Positions 36,570 to 44,860 of a stretch of 64,000 nucleotides of DNA are shown piece after piece; position 1 is the first letter of the stretch; the number at the start of each line of letters is the position of its first letter. A model generated the notes under the pieces. That model did not search any database and was not told where the DNA came from. It saw nothing but the letters and a program-made list of their open reading frames with translations. Origin of the DNA: Alienimonas californiensis (GTDB lineage Bacteria; Planctomycetota; Planctomycetia; Planctomycetales; Planctomycetaceae); contig NZ_CP036265.1 in the NCBI RefSeq assembly GCF_007743815.1, forward strand, positions 2,808,823 to 2,872,822, read 5' to 3'. A program made the position numbers and the translations under genes.

Positions 36570-37891
36570 GGGAACGCCTCCCCTGGTTCGCCGTCGCCGT
36601 TAGGCGGCGCGATCATTGCGGACGCGCCGCCTAACGGCGACGGCGAACCGGGGGGCGTCGAGAAGGACGTCGCGCCGAACGCCGTCGGTCGGCCCACGAT
36701 CGCCAACATCCCGAGCGGCCACAGCGTCGCCCCGAGCAGCAGCACGCAGGCGATCGGAGTGAGGTACTTCAGGCAGGCGCTCATCACCTGATCAATCCGC
36801 AACCGCGGCAGGCTCCACCGCACCCAGATCTGCACGGCCACCAGCAGCGAGGCCTTCAGGCAGACCACCCCCGCGAACAGCACGTTCGCCAGATACCCGC
36901 CGACGCTGAAGCCCTCCACGCCCACGTCCGGCCGCCAGTCGTTCAACCCCATCAGGGCGGCGTCCAGCGGGGCGATCCCGGTCCACCACGCGCCCAGGAA
37001 CAGCAGCGAGGCGATCAGGCTGACCACGAACATGCTCGCGTACTCGGCCAGCATGAACATGCTCCAGCGGAAGCTGGCGTACTCCGTGAAATACCCGGCG
37101 ACCAGTTCGCTCTCGGCCTCGGCGAGGTCGAACGGGGCCCGTTTGCACTCCGCCACGGCGACGACGAAGTAGCACACGAACGCCACCGCACAGAACGGAT
37201 TGGCGAAGACCAGCCAGTTCGGGAACAGCCACCCCGCCTGAAACAGCCCGATCTCGCCCATCGACAGGGACCCCGCCGCGACCACCGGGACCAGCGCCGT
37301 CAGGGCCAGCGGGATCTCGTAGCTGACCATCTGGGCCGCCTCCCGCATCCCCCCCAGCAGGCTCCACTTCGACCCACTGGTGTACCCGCCCAGCACCACG
37401 CCGACGACTTCCAAGCTCAGCACCGCCAGGATCAGGAACAACCCCACGTCGCTCGCCACGGCGACCCAGCGGGCGTTGAACGGCAGCAGGGTGAAGGCCA
37501 GCAGCACGCTGATCGCCGGCACGTACAGGCTCGCCCGGAACAGCCACTTGTCGGCGGCGTCGGGGACGAGGTCCTCCTTCTGAATGAGCTTCAGCCCGTC
37601 CGCCAGCGCCTGCAACCAGCCGAACCGCCCGCCGACCCGCGTCGGCCCCTGCCGGTCCTGCATGCGGCCGCTCTCCTTGCGCTCCAGCCAGATGAACGCC
37701 GCCGGCAGGGCGCCGAACAGGTTGAGCAGCACGAAGGCGTGCACCGCCGCCGCGACCGCCAGCGCCCAGAACCCGTCCAGCCCCACGCTCTCGGCCAGCC
37801 ACCCCGCGAGCGTCACCGGCTCCACGGCCTCGGCCGGAGCGGCGGGGGCCGCCGGGACGACAAGATCGGCGGCGGGCGACTGGGCGAGCAT
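36566..37891 (-). CDS. nuoH: NADH-quinone oxidoreductase subunit H
   Basis: NuoH is the membrane subunit that forms the quinone site with the peripheral arm. The 441-residue protein has WLERKESGRMQDRQGPTRVG, GWLQALADGLKLIQKED, AECKRAPFDLAEAESELVAGYFTEYA and WVRWSLPRLRIDQVM. I chose the ATG at 37891; a TTG at 37930 would add 13 residues. The last 20 or so residues (GSPSPLGGASAMIAPPNGDG) are encoded by an inverted repeat that extends the gene and have no counterpart in the family. Confidence 0.94.
   Translation of the reverse strand: MLAQSPAADLVVPAAPAAPAEAVEPVTLAGWLAESVGLDGFWALAVAAAVHAFVLLNLFGALPAAFIWLERKESGRMQDRQGPTRVGGRFGWLQALADGLKLIQKEDLVPDAADKWLFRASLYVPAISVLLAFTLLPFNARWVAVASDVGLFLILAVLSLEVVGVVLGGYTSGSKWSLLGGMREAAQMVSYEIPLALTALVPVVAAGSLSMGEIGLFQAGWLFPNWLVFANPFCAVAFVCYFVVAVAECKRAPFDLAEAESELVAGYFTEYASFRWSMFMLAEYASMFVVSLIASLLFLGAWWTGIAPLDAALMGLNDWRPDVGVEGFSVGGYLANVLFAGVVCLKASLLVAVQIWVRWSLPRLRIDQVMSACLKYLTPIACVLLLGATLWPLGMLAIVGRPTAFGATSFSTPPGSPSPLGGASAMIAPPNGDGEPGEAFP
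36585..36649. repeat. Inverted repeat, family C, inside the nuoH 3' end
   Basis: The arms at 36585-36610 and 36624-36649 are 26 bases long and perfectly complementary, with a 13-base loop. Each arm contains TTCGCCGTCGCCGTTAGG. The element is in frame and adds a Pro/Gly/Ser-rich tail to NuoH. Single arms occur at 23044-23071 and 47062-47090. Confidence 0.9.
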
Positions 37892-37960
37892 CGGGGCGGG
37901 GATGGTCCCAGCAACCGCCCCGTTCGGCAACGCCGGTGCGGCGATTGGGAGAACCTGCCC

Positions 37961-38067
37961 GAGCCCCGACCGTCAGGGAGGGGCCGTTCGCACGTCGCCG
38001 AACGGTTCGGTCGGTGAACGAATCGCTCGCGCGCCTCAGAACGGCCCCTCCCTGACGGTCGGGGCTC
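37961..38067. repeat. Inverted repeat, family D, between exbD and nuoH
   Basis: The arms at 37961-37989 and 38039-38067 are 29 bases long and perfectly complementary, separated by 49 bases. The arm core is CCCCGACCGTCAGGGAGGGG. The right arm reaches into the stop codon of the second exbD. It fills nearly the whole gap between the ExbB/ExbD block and nuoH and could form a large hairpin in a read-through transcript. Confidence 0.9.
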
Positions 38068-38527
38068 AGTTTCCAGCCTGCGGCGCGTCCGCGGCGAAGC
38101 TGACCTGCTCGAATCCCGCCGCTCTGGCTGCGTCGTAGACGCGGACCACATCGCCGGCGGGGACGGCGCCGCCGACGTCGAGGATCACCGGCAACTCGCC
38201 CGCCGCGTCGGCCGCCGCGAGGCCCTGGAACGCTTCCTCCAACGCTTCCAGGCCCGGGTAGGTGCGGTCGTTGACGGTGACGGTCGTCAGGTTGCCGGCC
38301 CGGTCCAGCCGCACCCACAACTCGCCCAGCGGCGGGGGCGGTTCGTCGGTCGGGGCGGCCAATTCGATCGCCGTGCCGCTCAGTTCCGTGGCGAGCACCT
38401 GCTCGCTCACCCGGCCCACGCTGGCGCAGATCCAGAACGTCAGCAGGAGGAACACCAGGTCGATCATCGGCGTGAGCGCCTGCTCACGCCGGGCCTCCGC
38501 GTCGTCGTGCCGCTTGGGGAGCTTCAT
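38066..38527 (-). CDS. ExbD/TolR-family biopolymer transport protein (second copy)
   Basis: This 153-residue protein has a short cytoplasmic N-terminus, one membrane helix with the conserved Asp (TPMIDLVFLLLTFWI, about residues 19-33) and a periplasmic domain. ExbD/TolR proteins form with ExbB/TolQ a proton-driven motor that energises outer-membrane processes. It starts in an ATGA overlap with the first exbD. Its stop lies in the right arm of the family D repeat. The periplasmic part ends in QVSFAADAPQAGN. Confidence 0.87.
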   Translation of the reverse strand: MKLPKRHDDAEARREQALTPMIDLVFLLLTFWICASVGRVSEQVLATELSGTAIELAAPTDEPPPPLGELWVRLDRAGNLTTVTVNDRTYPGLEALEEAFQGLAAADAAGELPVILDVGGAVPAGDVVRVYDAARAAGFEQVSFAADAPQAGN

Positions 38528-38952
38528 CGGTCCCCCCCGCCGCCGTCGCGTTGCAGCACGGCGAACTTCACGTCCCGCACGCCGGCCTCCGCACAGGCGA
38601 CCAGCAGGGGTTCGACCTCCGAGAACGGCGCCGCCCGGTCGCACCGCAGACGGACCTCCGGGTCCGGCTTGGTCCCGGCCTCGGCGAACAGCGCCGCCAC
38701 GAACGCCCGGTCCCGCACCTGCCCGGCCACCCGCAGCGTGCCGTCGGCTGCGACCGTCACGGTCACGCGGTTCGGCGTCGCCGCCTCGGCGGCGGCGGCG
38801 AGCGTGGCGCTCGGCAGGTCGACCCTCTCCCCGGCGTCGATCTTCACCAACTGGGAGGCGGCCAGAAAGAAGGTGACCAGCAGGAAGGTCACGTCGATCA
38901 GCGGCGTCATGCTGAACCGCAACGTCGTACGGCGGCGCTCGGGCGTTTTCAC
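38524..38952 (-). CDS. ExbD/TolR-family biopolymer transport protein (first copy)
   Basis: This 142-residue protein has the single membrane helix with the conserved Asp (MTPLIDVTFLLVTFFLA) and a periplasmic domain ending DVKFAVLQRD. The GTG at 38952 overlaps the exbB stop by four bases (GTGA). It is clearly diverged from the second copy, so the motor may use a mixed ExbD pair (inference). There is no TonB or Pal in the window. Confidence 0.87.
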   Translation of the reverse strand: MKTPERRRTTLRFSMTPLIDVTFLLVTFFLAASQLVKIDAGERVDLPSATLAAAAEAATPNRVTVTVAADGTLRVAGQVRDRAFVAALFAEAGTKPDPEVRLRCDRAAPFSEVEPLLVACAEAGVRDVKFAVLQRDGGGGDR

Positions 38953-39800
38953 AGCCCCGCCCCCCGGCGCCCCAGCGGCGCGACCGGCCCCGCGGGGGCC
39001 TGCGGAGGCGTCTGTAACGCCGAGGCCGCGCGGGGCCTCGGCGTAACGGCGGCGGGCTGAGCCGGAGCGCTCCGCCGCAGTTCGCTGAAGATGTGCTCCG
39101 CGGCGCCGGCGGCCTCGGCGACGAGTTCGTCGATCTTGTTCCGCAGCAGGGCGAACGACGCCACCGCCGGCACCGCCACGCCCAGCCCCAACAGCGTGGT
39201 CACCAGCGCTTTGAAGATGCCCGGCGCCAACTCCGACACCTGCGGGTTCGCCTTCGTGCTGAACTCGTTGAAGGCCAGCATCATGCCCCACACGGTCCCC
39301 AGCAGACCCAGCATCGGGGCGACGGTGGCGATCACGGACAGGTACTCCGCCCGCCGGGTCAGACGGGCGGCCTCCTCGGCGGCGGCGTCCTCCATCGCCT
39401 TCTCCGCCGCCTCGTAGCCGCGGTCCGCCTCGACGGCTCCGGCGTGCACCAGTCGGCCCAGCAGCCCCCCGCGGCGGGCGCCGACCTCCGCCGCCTCCTT
39501 GAACCGCTTGCGGGCGATCAGCCCGTGAGCCTCGCCCGCCAACCCCCGGGGCAGCAGCCGGCCGCGACGCACCGCGAGCATCTGCTGGACGATCAACGCC
39601 ACCATCGCCACGGACAGCGCGAGGATCAGCAGCCCGACGACCCCTCCGGCCTCCAACAGTTCGCGCAGGTCCGGCATCCCGGCGGCGGCGTCGGCGGGGG
39701 CCGCCCCTCCTTCCTGCGCGAAGCCTGCGGGGACGAACCCGACGGGGGCGAAGGTCAGCGCGACCGCGGCGACGCACGTGCGGGGGAGATTGCGGGGCAC
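38949..39800 (-). CDS. ExbB/TolQ/MotA-family proton channel protein
   Basis: The protein (283 residues from the GTG at 39800) carries a signal-like N-terminus ending in PAGFAQEGG, then three membrane segments: VVGLLILALSVAMVALIVQQML, the conserved VIATVAPMLGLLGTVWGMMLAF, and ALVTTLLGLGVAVPAVASFALL. The last two form the MotA/TolQ/ExbB core. The Pro/Ala-rich C-terminal tail (about 35 residues) includes residues encoded by a family B palindrome. It is followed by two exbD genes, all coupled by 4-base overlaps. Confidence 0.88.
   Translation of the reverse strand: MPRNLPRTCVAAVALTFAPVGFVPAGFAQEGGAAPADAAAGMPDLRELLEAGGVVGLLILALSVAMVALIVQQMLAVRRGRLLPRGLAGEAHGLIARKRFKEAAEVGARRGGLLGRLVHAGAVEADRGYEAAEKAMEDAAAEEAARLTRRAEYLSVIATVAPMLGLLGTVWGMMLAFNEFSTKANPQVSELAPGIFKALVTTLLGLGVAVPAVASFALLRNKIDELVAEAAGAAEHIFSELRRSAPAQPAAVTPRPRAASALQTPPQAPAGPVAPLGRRGAGL
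39015..39046. repeat. Palindromic repeat, family B copy 2, inside exbB
   Basis: This imperfect palindrome reads TAACGCCGAGGCC then GCGCGG then GGCCTCGGCGTAA. It differs at only a few bases from the perfect palindrome at 33468-33499. It is translated as part of the ExbB C-terminal tail. Confidence 0.75.
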
Positions 39801-39838
39801 GACGCGGCGGGGTGGGATTGGGGGGCGGGCGGGGGAGT

Positions 39839-40921
39839 TTAGGGGGAGTCCGCCGCCGCCGGAACGGCAGTCGCAGCCTCGCCCGATGCGTCGTCGGCCG
39901 GTTCGAGGGGCTTGTCCGGGGCGGCGCCGAGCTCGTCCAGCCGGCGGCGGGCGTCCTCGGCGGCCTCGGCGAAGGGGAAGCGGGCGACGCACTCCCGCCA
40001 CAGCCGGATCGCCGCCAGCGGATCGCCCGCCCGCAGCAGATCGCCCGCCCGCAGCAGCCCGTCCGCCGCCCGGATCGGGTCGACCGGGTCCGCGATCGGC
40101 GTCCAGAGGAACGCGGCGATCGCCTCGTCGTTTCGCCCCGCCGCGACGGCCGCGACGCCGAGCGTGAACGTCGGCCCGGCCCGCAGCGGCTCCGGCAGGT
40201 CGTCGATCCGGCGGCGGGCGGCGTCGAGTTCCGCCGCGGTTCCCTCGCCGTCCAACACCTTCGCCCGCCAACGCTGGAGCCGGGCCAGCTCCGCGATCTC
40301 GTTCGAGCCCGACCGACTCAGCCGCTGCAACGTCTCCACGGCCCCCGCCCGCCGGGAGGGGGAGCCGACCAGCACGCCGGCGCCCAGCAACTGCTCCGCC
40401 TCGTCCGGGCCGTTGACCCAGCGGTTCGCCGCGGCGAGCTCTTCGCCCCGCGGCGGCCGGTCGCCCCAGGGGACCGGCAGCAGGCCCAGCCGGTCGGTCG
40501 CCGCCGGATCGCTGCGAAACAGGGCGAGGAACCGTCCGCCCGCCGACGGCCGGTCCGCGGCGGCGAGGTCCGCGGTGACCAGCGCCGCGAGGATCTCCCG
40601 CCGCACCCACTCCCGCGGTTCCTCTTCGAGGGCGGCGGCGAGGTTCTGCCGGGTCGCGATCACGTCCCGCTCCGCCCAGGCCCGCAGCCCGGCGAGGTGC
40701 CCCGGCAGTCGCGGGGTCGTCACCTTCACCACGTCGGCGGCGGGAAAGTCCAGCAGCGCCCCGGTCGGCGCCCGCAGCGAGAGCAGCCGCGAGTCGTAGG
40801 CGATCACCTCCCCCACCGCGTCCCGCCGCCCGCCGTCTTCGGTGCGGAGGGTCACCACGTCCTCGGCCGCGGCCGTTGCGAGCGGCAGCAGGGCGAGGGC
40901 GAGGGCGGCGACGCGGCTCAT
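39839..40921 (-). CDS. Secreted TPR-like protein in the ExbB/ExbD cassette
   Basis: The 360-residue protein has a signal peptide (MSRVAALALALLPLATAAAE), a small beta domain (GEVIAYDSRLLSLRAPTGALLDFPAADVV), and a helical C-terminal half that looks like TPR/YbgF-type repeats ending AIRLWRECVARFPFAEAAEDARRRLDEL. A perfect 18-base tandem duplication at 40021-40056 encodes LLRAGD twice. The start overlaps the stop of the VWA gene (ATGA). The arrangement recalls YbgF/CpoB next to Tol genes, but the order and partners differ. Confidence 0.65.
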   Translation of the reverse strand: MSRVAALALALLPLATAAAEDVVTLRTEDGGRRDAVGEVIAYDSRLLSLRAPTGALLDFPAADVVKVTTPRLPGHLAGLRAWAERDVIATRQNLAAALEEEPREWVRREILAALVTADLAAADRPSAGGRFLALFRSDPAATDRLGLLPVPWGDRPPRGEELAAANRWVNGPDEAEQLLGAGVLVGSPSRRAGAVETLQRLSRSGSNEIAELARLQRWRAKVLDGEGTAAELDAARRRIDDLPEPLRAGPTFTLGVAAVAAGRNDEAIAAFLWTPIADPVDPIRAADGLLRAGDLLRAGDPLAAIRLWRECVARFPFAEAAEDARRRLDELGAAPDKPLEPADDASGEAATAVPAAADSP

Positions 40922-41958
40922 CGCAGCTCCCGCACGTCGCAGTACTCGTAGCCGCCGTTGTGCTCGGCGGCGAGCTGCGCGACCGGGCCGCTCCGCAGTT
41001 CGCGGCCGCGGCCGAAGTTCACGCAGTGGATGCGGGTGTTCGACTTGTTCAGCCGCCGCAGCGCGCTGAAGTCCTGCGGGGAGAGGGCGCGCTTGCCGTC
41101 GGTGAGGAAGAAGATCGCGTCCGGCTTCAGGGCGAGCGCCGCCTCCAGCGCCACCAGCGGCTGCGTCCCGCCGCCGGGGACCACCGAGCCGACGAACTGC
41201 CCGGCCAAGGTCTTGTTGAAGCCGGTGGCGAAGTAGAAGCCGTCCTCCATCCGGGCCCGCTCCGACATCGGCTTGACCGTGTCGTTGAAGAACAGGATCT
41301 GGAACCGCTGCCGCGGGCCGAGCGTGGCGAGGCTGGCGAGGGCCTCCCGCTTGGCGATGGCGAACTCGTGGGCGGGATCCATGCTCCCGCTGCTATCGAT
41401 CACGTACACGAACGTCTCCGCCTCCGCCCGCAGACCGAAGAACTCCGTCGCCCCCCGCTTCGCGGCCCCGCCCAGACTGCCGGGGTCGGCGACCGGGCCG
41501 AGGGGGGCGTCCAACGCCCCGCCGCTTTGGGCGGCCGGGCCGGTCATCGAACCGACCCCGGGGCCGAGCGCCGGCGGGGCGTCGTTCGTGGGCTCCGTGT
41601 TGCGGTTCGCCTCCTGGGCGTCGAACGCCGCGGCGTTGGAGAGCGGGTCGGCGGTCGGCTGCGGCGGGGCGTCCGTCGCGGCGGTCGCCGGGGCGGGGGA
41701 GGAGGCGGCGTTGGGGCCGTCCTCCGTTCCCTCGGTCGCGCGCAGGCGGATCCCGACCTCCCGAAAACCGTCGGTCGCCTCGCCGTCGCTGTTCGACCCC
41801 GCGCAGCTCCGCAGTTGCGTGGCGACGAGCGCCAGCAGGGCGGCGTGCAGCACGACGCTCGTCAGCCAGCCGGGCAGCAGGCCGGACCGTTCCCGCCGCG
41901 GCGGGGCGAACGTCGGCAGGCCGGAGCCCGGGACGCCGCCGTAGCTGGGGGCGGTCAT
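40918..41958 (-). CDS. VWA-domain protein with N-terminal membrane anchor
   Basis: The 346-residue protein starts with a cytoplasmic stretch, one membrane helix (LTSVVLHAALLALVATQL) and a disordered Pro/Ala/Asn-rich linker of about 110 residues. A C-terminal VWA domain follows, with the metal site FVYVIDSSGSMD, the Thr region GGGTQPLVALEAAL and FLTDGKRAL. The anchor form resembles TonB-like or TolA-like proteins topped by a VWA head. It lies between the LolA-like and TPR genes with ATGA overlaps on both sides. Confidence 0.83.
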   Translation of the reverse strand: MTAPSYGGVPGSGLPTFAPPRRERSGLLPGWLTSVVLHAALLALVATQLRSCAGSNSDGEATDGFREVGIRLRATEGTEDGPNAASSPAPATAATDAPPQPTADPLSNAAAFDAQEANRNTEPTNDAPPALGPGVGSMTGPAAQSGGALDAPLGPVADPGSLGGAAKRGATEFFGLRAEAETFVYVIDSSGSMDPAHEFAIAKREALASLATLGPRQRFQILFFNDTVKPMSERARMEDGFYFATGFNKTLAGQFVGSVVPGGGTQPLVALEAALALKPDAIFFLTDGKRALSPQDFSALRRLNKSNTRIHCVNFGRGRELRSGPVAQLAAEHNGGYEYCDVRELR

Positions 41959-42956
41959 TCGTCGCCCGCCCCGCCGGCGTTCTCGTTCTCCTCGGGCGAG
42001 CGCACACGCTTCGGCAGGCCGGCGGTGCGGGCGCGGACGACGGCCGGCTCCGTCAGGTCGTCCACCTCCACGTCGTCGGGCAGGGTGAAGGCGAAGGCGT
42101 CGTCCGGCAGCGGGACGTTCACCCGAATGTCGGAGAAGTCCAGCGTGAGCATCGGCGCCCGCGGGCCGCTCGCGATTTGCGACCAGTAGCGGATGCGGTG
42201 CGGGAACAGGGTCTCGGCGTCCAGGTAAACCGTCACGCCGGTGGGCGGCGGCGGGTCCGGCAGGAGCTTGGCTTCCGCGGTCCGCTCCGCGAACACCGCC
42301 AGCACGCCCTCGGTCCAGCGGCCGTTCAGCACGAGGTACTGGCGGTCCGCGATCGTTTCGGTCTGCGGTTCCTCCCACTGCATGGCCGTCCGCAGGGAGG
42401 CCAGCGTGCCGGTCAGCCCCCCGCTGGCGAGATCCCCCGCCAGGCTCACGCCGCTGTCCCGGGCGGCGGCTTCGGCGCGGACGGTGCGGATATTGCGGCG
42501 GGTCACGGCGATGCGGTCGTCCAGGCCGTACTGCGTGTGCATCACCGCCCCGTCGCAGACCTGCAACAGGGAGGGGCCGAGCTCCGCCTGCTCCGGGGCG
42601 GGGTTCAGTTCGATCCGCACCCGCCCGCCGGAGGCCACCAGCAGGCGGCCGACGCTGTCGAACCGATGCCCGCCGACCACCGCCGTCTGCCGGAGGTTCG
42701 CCGACAGCGACGGCACGGCGCCCAGCCGCACGCGGGCCTCGTCGAGGATCCGGCCGGCGGTGCGGCGGGTGTCCGGGCGGGGGGCGGCGACCGGCGTCTC
42801 CGCCGACGTTTCGGCCGCCGCATCGACCGGCGTTTCGGCGGCCAATTCGGCCGGCAGGTTCGGGGGCGAATCCTTCGGTCCCGCGGCATTCTGGGCCCCG
42901 CCGACCAGCGGTGCGTATAAGAGGAGAACCGAAGCGGCGAGGAGTCGCGTGAACAT
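41955..42956 (-). CDS. LolA-like outer-membrane lipoprotein carrier domain protein
   Basis: The 333-residue exported protein has a signal peptide (MFTRLLAASVLLLYAPLVGG), an Ala/Pro/Glu linker and a half-barrel LolA/LolB-like region: LSANLRQTAVVGGHRFDSVGRLLVASGGRVRIEL and VTVYLDAETLFPHRIRYW are typical strands. The C-terminal strand set ends VNVPLPDDAFAFTLPDDVEV, a common LolA-family ending. It is the first gene of the minus-strand run that continues through the ExbB/ExbD block into complex I. Whether it carries lipoproteins is not shown by the sequence. Confidence 0.7.
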   Translation of the reverse strand: MFTRLLAASVLLLYAPLVGGAQNAAGPKDSPPNLPAELAAETPVDAAAETSAETPVAAPRPDTRRTAGRILDEARVRLGAVPSLSANLRQTAVVGGHRFDSVGRLLVASGGRVRIELNPAPEQAELGPSLLQVCDGAVMHTQYGLDDRIAVTRRNIRTVRAEAAARDSGVSLAGDLASGGLTGTLASLRTAMQWEEPQTETIADRQYLVLNGRWTEGVLAVFAERTAEAKLLPDPPPPTGVTVYLDAETLFPHRIRYWSQIASGPRAPMLTLDFSDIRVNVPLPDDAFAFTLPDDVEVDDLTEPAVVRARTAGLPKRVRSPEENENAGGAGDE

Positions 42957-43339
42957 GGGCGGGGGGCCTCGCGGCGGGGGTCCGACTGAACCGTTTTAGC
43001 GGATGGCGACACTCGGACCGAAGATCGCGGCGCTGGCGGTCCGATTCCTCCGGTGCGGTCCGCGCTGATGCACGGGTCGCGTCGGCAGTCTACGGGGCGC
43101 CGGTGGAATCGGTCGAGACGGTTTGGACGCACGCCCTTCACGGGCGGTCCGCCGCCGACCGCTCCCCCGCCCCCTGACCGCCGCGCCCCGGGCAAGCCCG
43201 CCCGCGGGGACACACGACACGCGACCCCCCCGGTCCGACCGGGCTCCCGGAGGTCCCGGGACGCGTTCGAAGACTTTTCGCATTCACCCGTCGGCGGGCA
43301 CTGACGCACCGTCCTCATTCAACCCTCGGAGGGGTTCCC
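42957..43339. other. Divergent intergenic region
   Basis: These 383 bases separate the minus-strand LolA-VWA-ExbB run from the plus-strand secreted-protein pair. They must hold promoters for both directions, but I cannot pick a convincing -35/-10 pair in such G+C-rich DNA. A strong ribosome-binding site (GGAGGGG) lies just before 43340. No gene is seen in it. Confidence 0.6.
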
Positions 43340-44689
43340 ATGAAACTTTACCTGTTCGGATTGGCCACCTGCGTGGTCGTCTGCGTGGGCTGCGCGGTCG
43401 ACGGAACCCCGGGTCCCCACCGGGGCAAGGAATACGTCGCCCCGCCCGCGGCCATGCTCCAGCATCCCGGCCCGATGATCGACGGCCCCGGCCCGGGCGT
43501 GCTGCCCCCGATGGCCGGCCCCATTCAGCAAACCGCCGCCCAGTGCCCCGCCAACTGCCCGCCCGGCCTCGCCGGCCCGGGCGGGGGCTACGGCCCCGGC
43601 GCCCCCGGCGGCCTGCCCGGCGCCCCGGCGACCACCCAGGTCAGCTTCCTCAACCCCCCGGGGATGACGGTCGGCTGGCAGAGCGGCGCCGTCTACGCCG
43701 AGGACCAGCTCGTCGCCCCGGCTCGCTATAACTTCCCGCAGGCCGCCGTCTACCGGCTCAAGCTGAGCGACATCCCCGGTCGTCCGGGCCTGACGCTCTA
43801 CCCGACCCTGCAACTGTTCCCGGCCCAGCCGGAAACCGCCGCCTACCTGTCCCACGTTCCGGTGCCGGTCGAAGTCACCGCCGAGGATCTGGACAACGTT
43901 CGCAGCAACAACTTCGTCACCAAGGTCGTCTACCTGCCGGACGCGGAGTACCAGGACCTGGCGATCGTCGGCGTGGAAACCCTCGTCTCCACCCGCCTCG
44001 ATCCCGGTCAGGACCCGGTCGCCCTGGCCGAACAGCGCGGCACGCTGCTGGCGGTGTTCCGGATGGGCGGCATCGACCTCGAAATGCCCAGCCGTCCGCT
44101 GCCCGGCAGCGGCGTGAGCCCGGTCAGCTTCGAGGGTGAAGAGGGCGGCGTCGAGCAGGTCGACTACAGCTACCAGGGCGAGCTGGGCGAGTTCGCCCCG
44201 CCGATTCCCATCGCCACCACCGGCACCGGCCCGATCGGCGTGCCCGCCCCGCAGATTGTCGCCGAAACCGGCTACGGCTACCCCGGCCCCGGCCAGCCCG
44301 CCCACATGCCGGTCTACGGGATTCCGAACGTCGGCACCCCGATCGGCCTGCCCGGCCCGCCGCACCTGCCCTACGGCGGCCCCGCCGGCCTCCAGAGCCA
44401 CACGATGCGGAACCTCACCGACGTGCGGCTGCCCCGGCCGGTCGAGCACCAACTGCACGACGTGAAGCACACCCCCGGCCTGAGCCTGCCGGACCCGGTG
44501 GCCTACACGTACTACGAAGAGAACCACCCGCACTACAGCGCCGGCGAAGTGAAGTACCCCGGCCAGATGGTCTCCCCGGGCACCCCGATGCCGCCGCAGC
44601 CCCACGGCAACGGCTTCAACGTCGGGCCGTACTCCGCGGGTCCGGCCGGCGCTCCCCCGGTGCACAACGACTACCACGGCAATCACTGA
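43340..44689 (+). CDS. Secreted lipoprotein, planctomycete-type, unknown function
   Basis: The 449-residue protein has a lipoprotein signal with lipobox Cys18 (CVVVCVGC). A Pro/Gly-rich linker comes first. A beta-type domain at about residues 95-260 follows, including YRLKLSDIPGRPGLTLYPTLQL and NNFVTKVVYLPD, and it is shared with the next gene. The C-terminal half is rich in Pro, Gly, His and Tyr (HMPVYGIPNVGTPIGLPGPP), like an exposed low-complexity region. A clear ribosome-binding site precedes the ATG. It probably sits on a membrane facing the periplasm. I do not know the function. Confidence 0.8.
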   Translation: MKLYLFGLATCVVVCVGCAVDGTPGPHRGKEYVAPPAAMLQHPGPMIDGPGPGVLPPMAGPIQQTAAQCPANCPPGLAGPGGGYGPGAPGGLPGAPATTQVSFLNPPGMTVGWQSGAVYAEDQLVAPARYNFPQAAVYRLKLSDIPGRPGLTLYPTLQLFPAQPETAAYLSHVPVPVEVTAEDLDNVRSNNFVTKVVYLPDAEYQDLAIVGVETLVSTRLDPGQDPVALAEQRGTLLAVFRMGGIDLEMPSRPLPGSGVSPVSFEGEEGGVEQVDYSYQGELGEFAPPIPIATTGTGPIGVPAPQIVAETGYGYPGPGQPAHMPVYGIPNVGTPIGLPGPPHLPYGGPAGLQSHTMRNLTDVRLPRPVEHQLHDVKHTPGLSLPDPVAYTYYEENHPHYSAGEVKYPGQMVSPGTPMPPQPHGNGFNVGPYSAGPAGAPPVHNDYHGNH

Positions 44690-44811
44690 ACCCGGCCGTC
44701 GCCGAACGTCGGCAGCGAACGGACGAGGTGAGGACGAGGTCGTGAGGAAGCGGTCGTGAGGAACCTGTGACGCGGTGAAGAACAGTCGGCGGCCCGCACC
44801 GCCGGCCCGTG

Positions 44812-44841
44812 AGCCGGGAGTCCCGAAAGGGGCTCCCGGCT
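44812..44841 (+). terminator. Hairpin downstream of the lipoprotein gene
   Basis: The stem AGCCGGGAGTCCC pairs with GGGGCTCCCGGCT across a GAAA loop. There is no T-run, so it is a weak candidate for an intrinsic terminator and could simply stabilise the mRNA end. Confidence 0.45.
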
Positions 44842-44860
44842 TGCGGCAGTGAGTCGCCCT

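Noticed and set aside
40021-40056. Possible minisatellite in the TPR gene
   Set aside because: It is only a double 18-base unit that encodes LLRAGD twice; recorded with the gene rather than as a separate repeat system.
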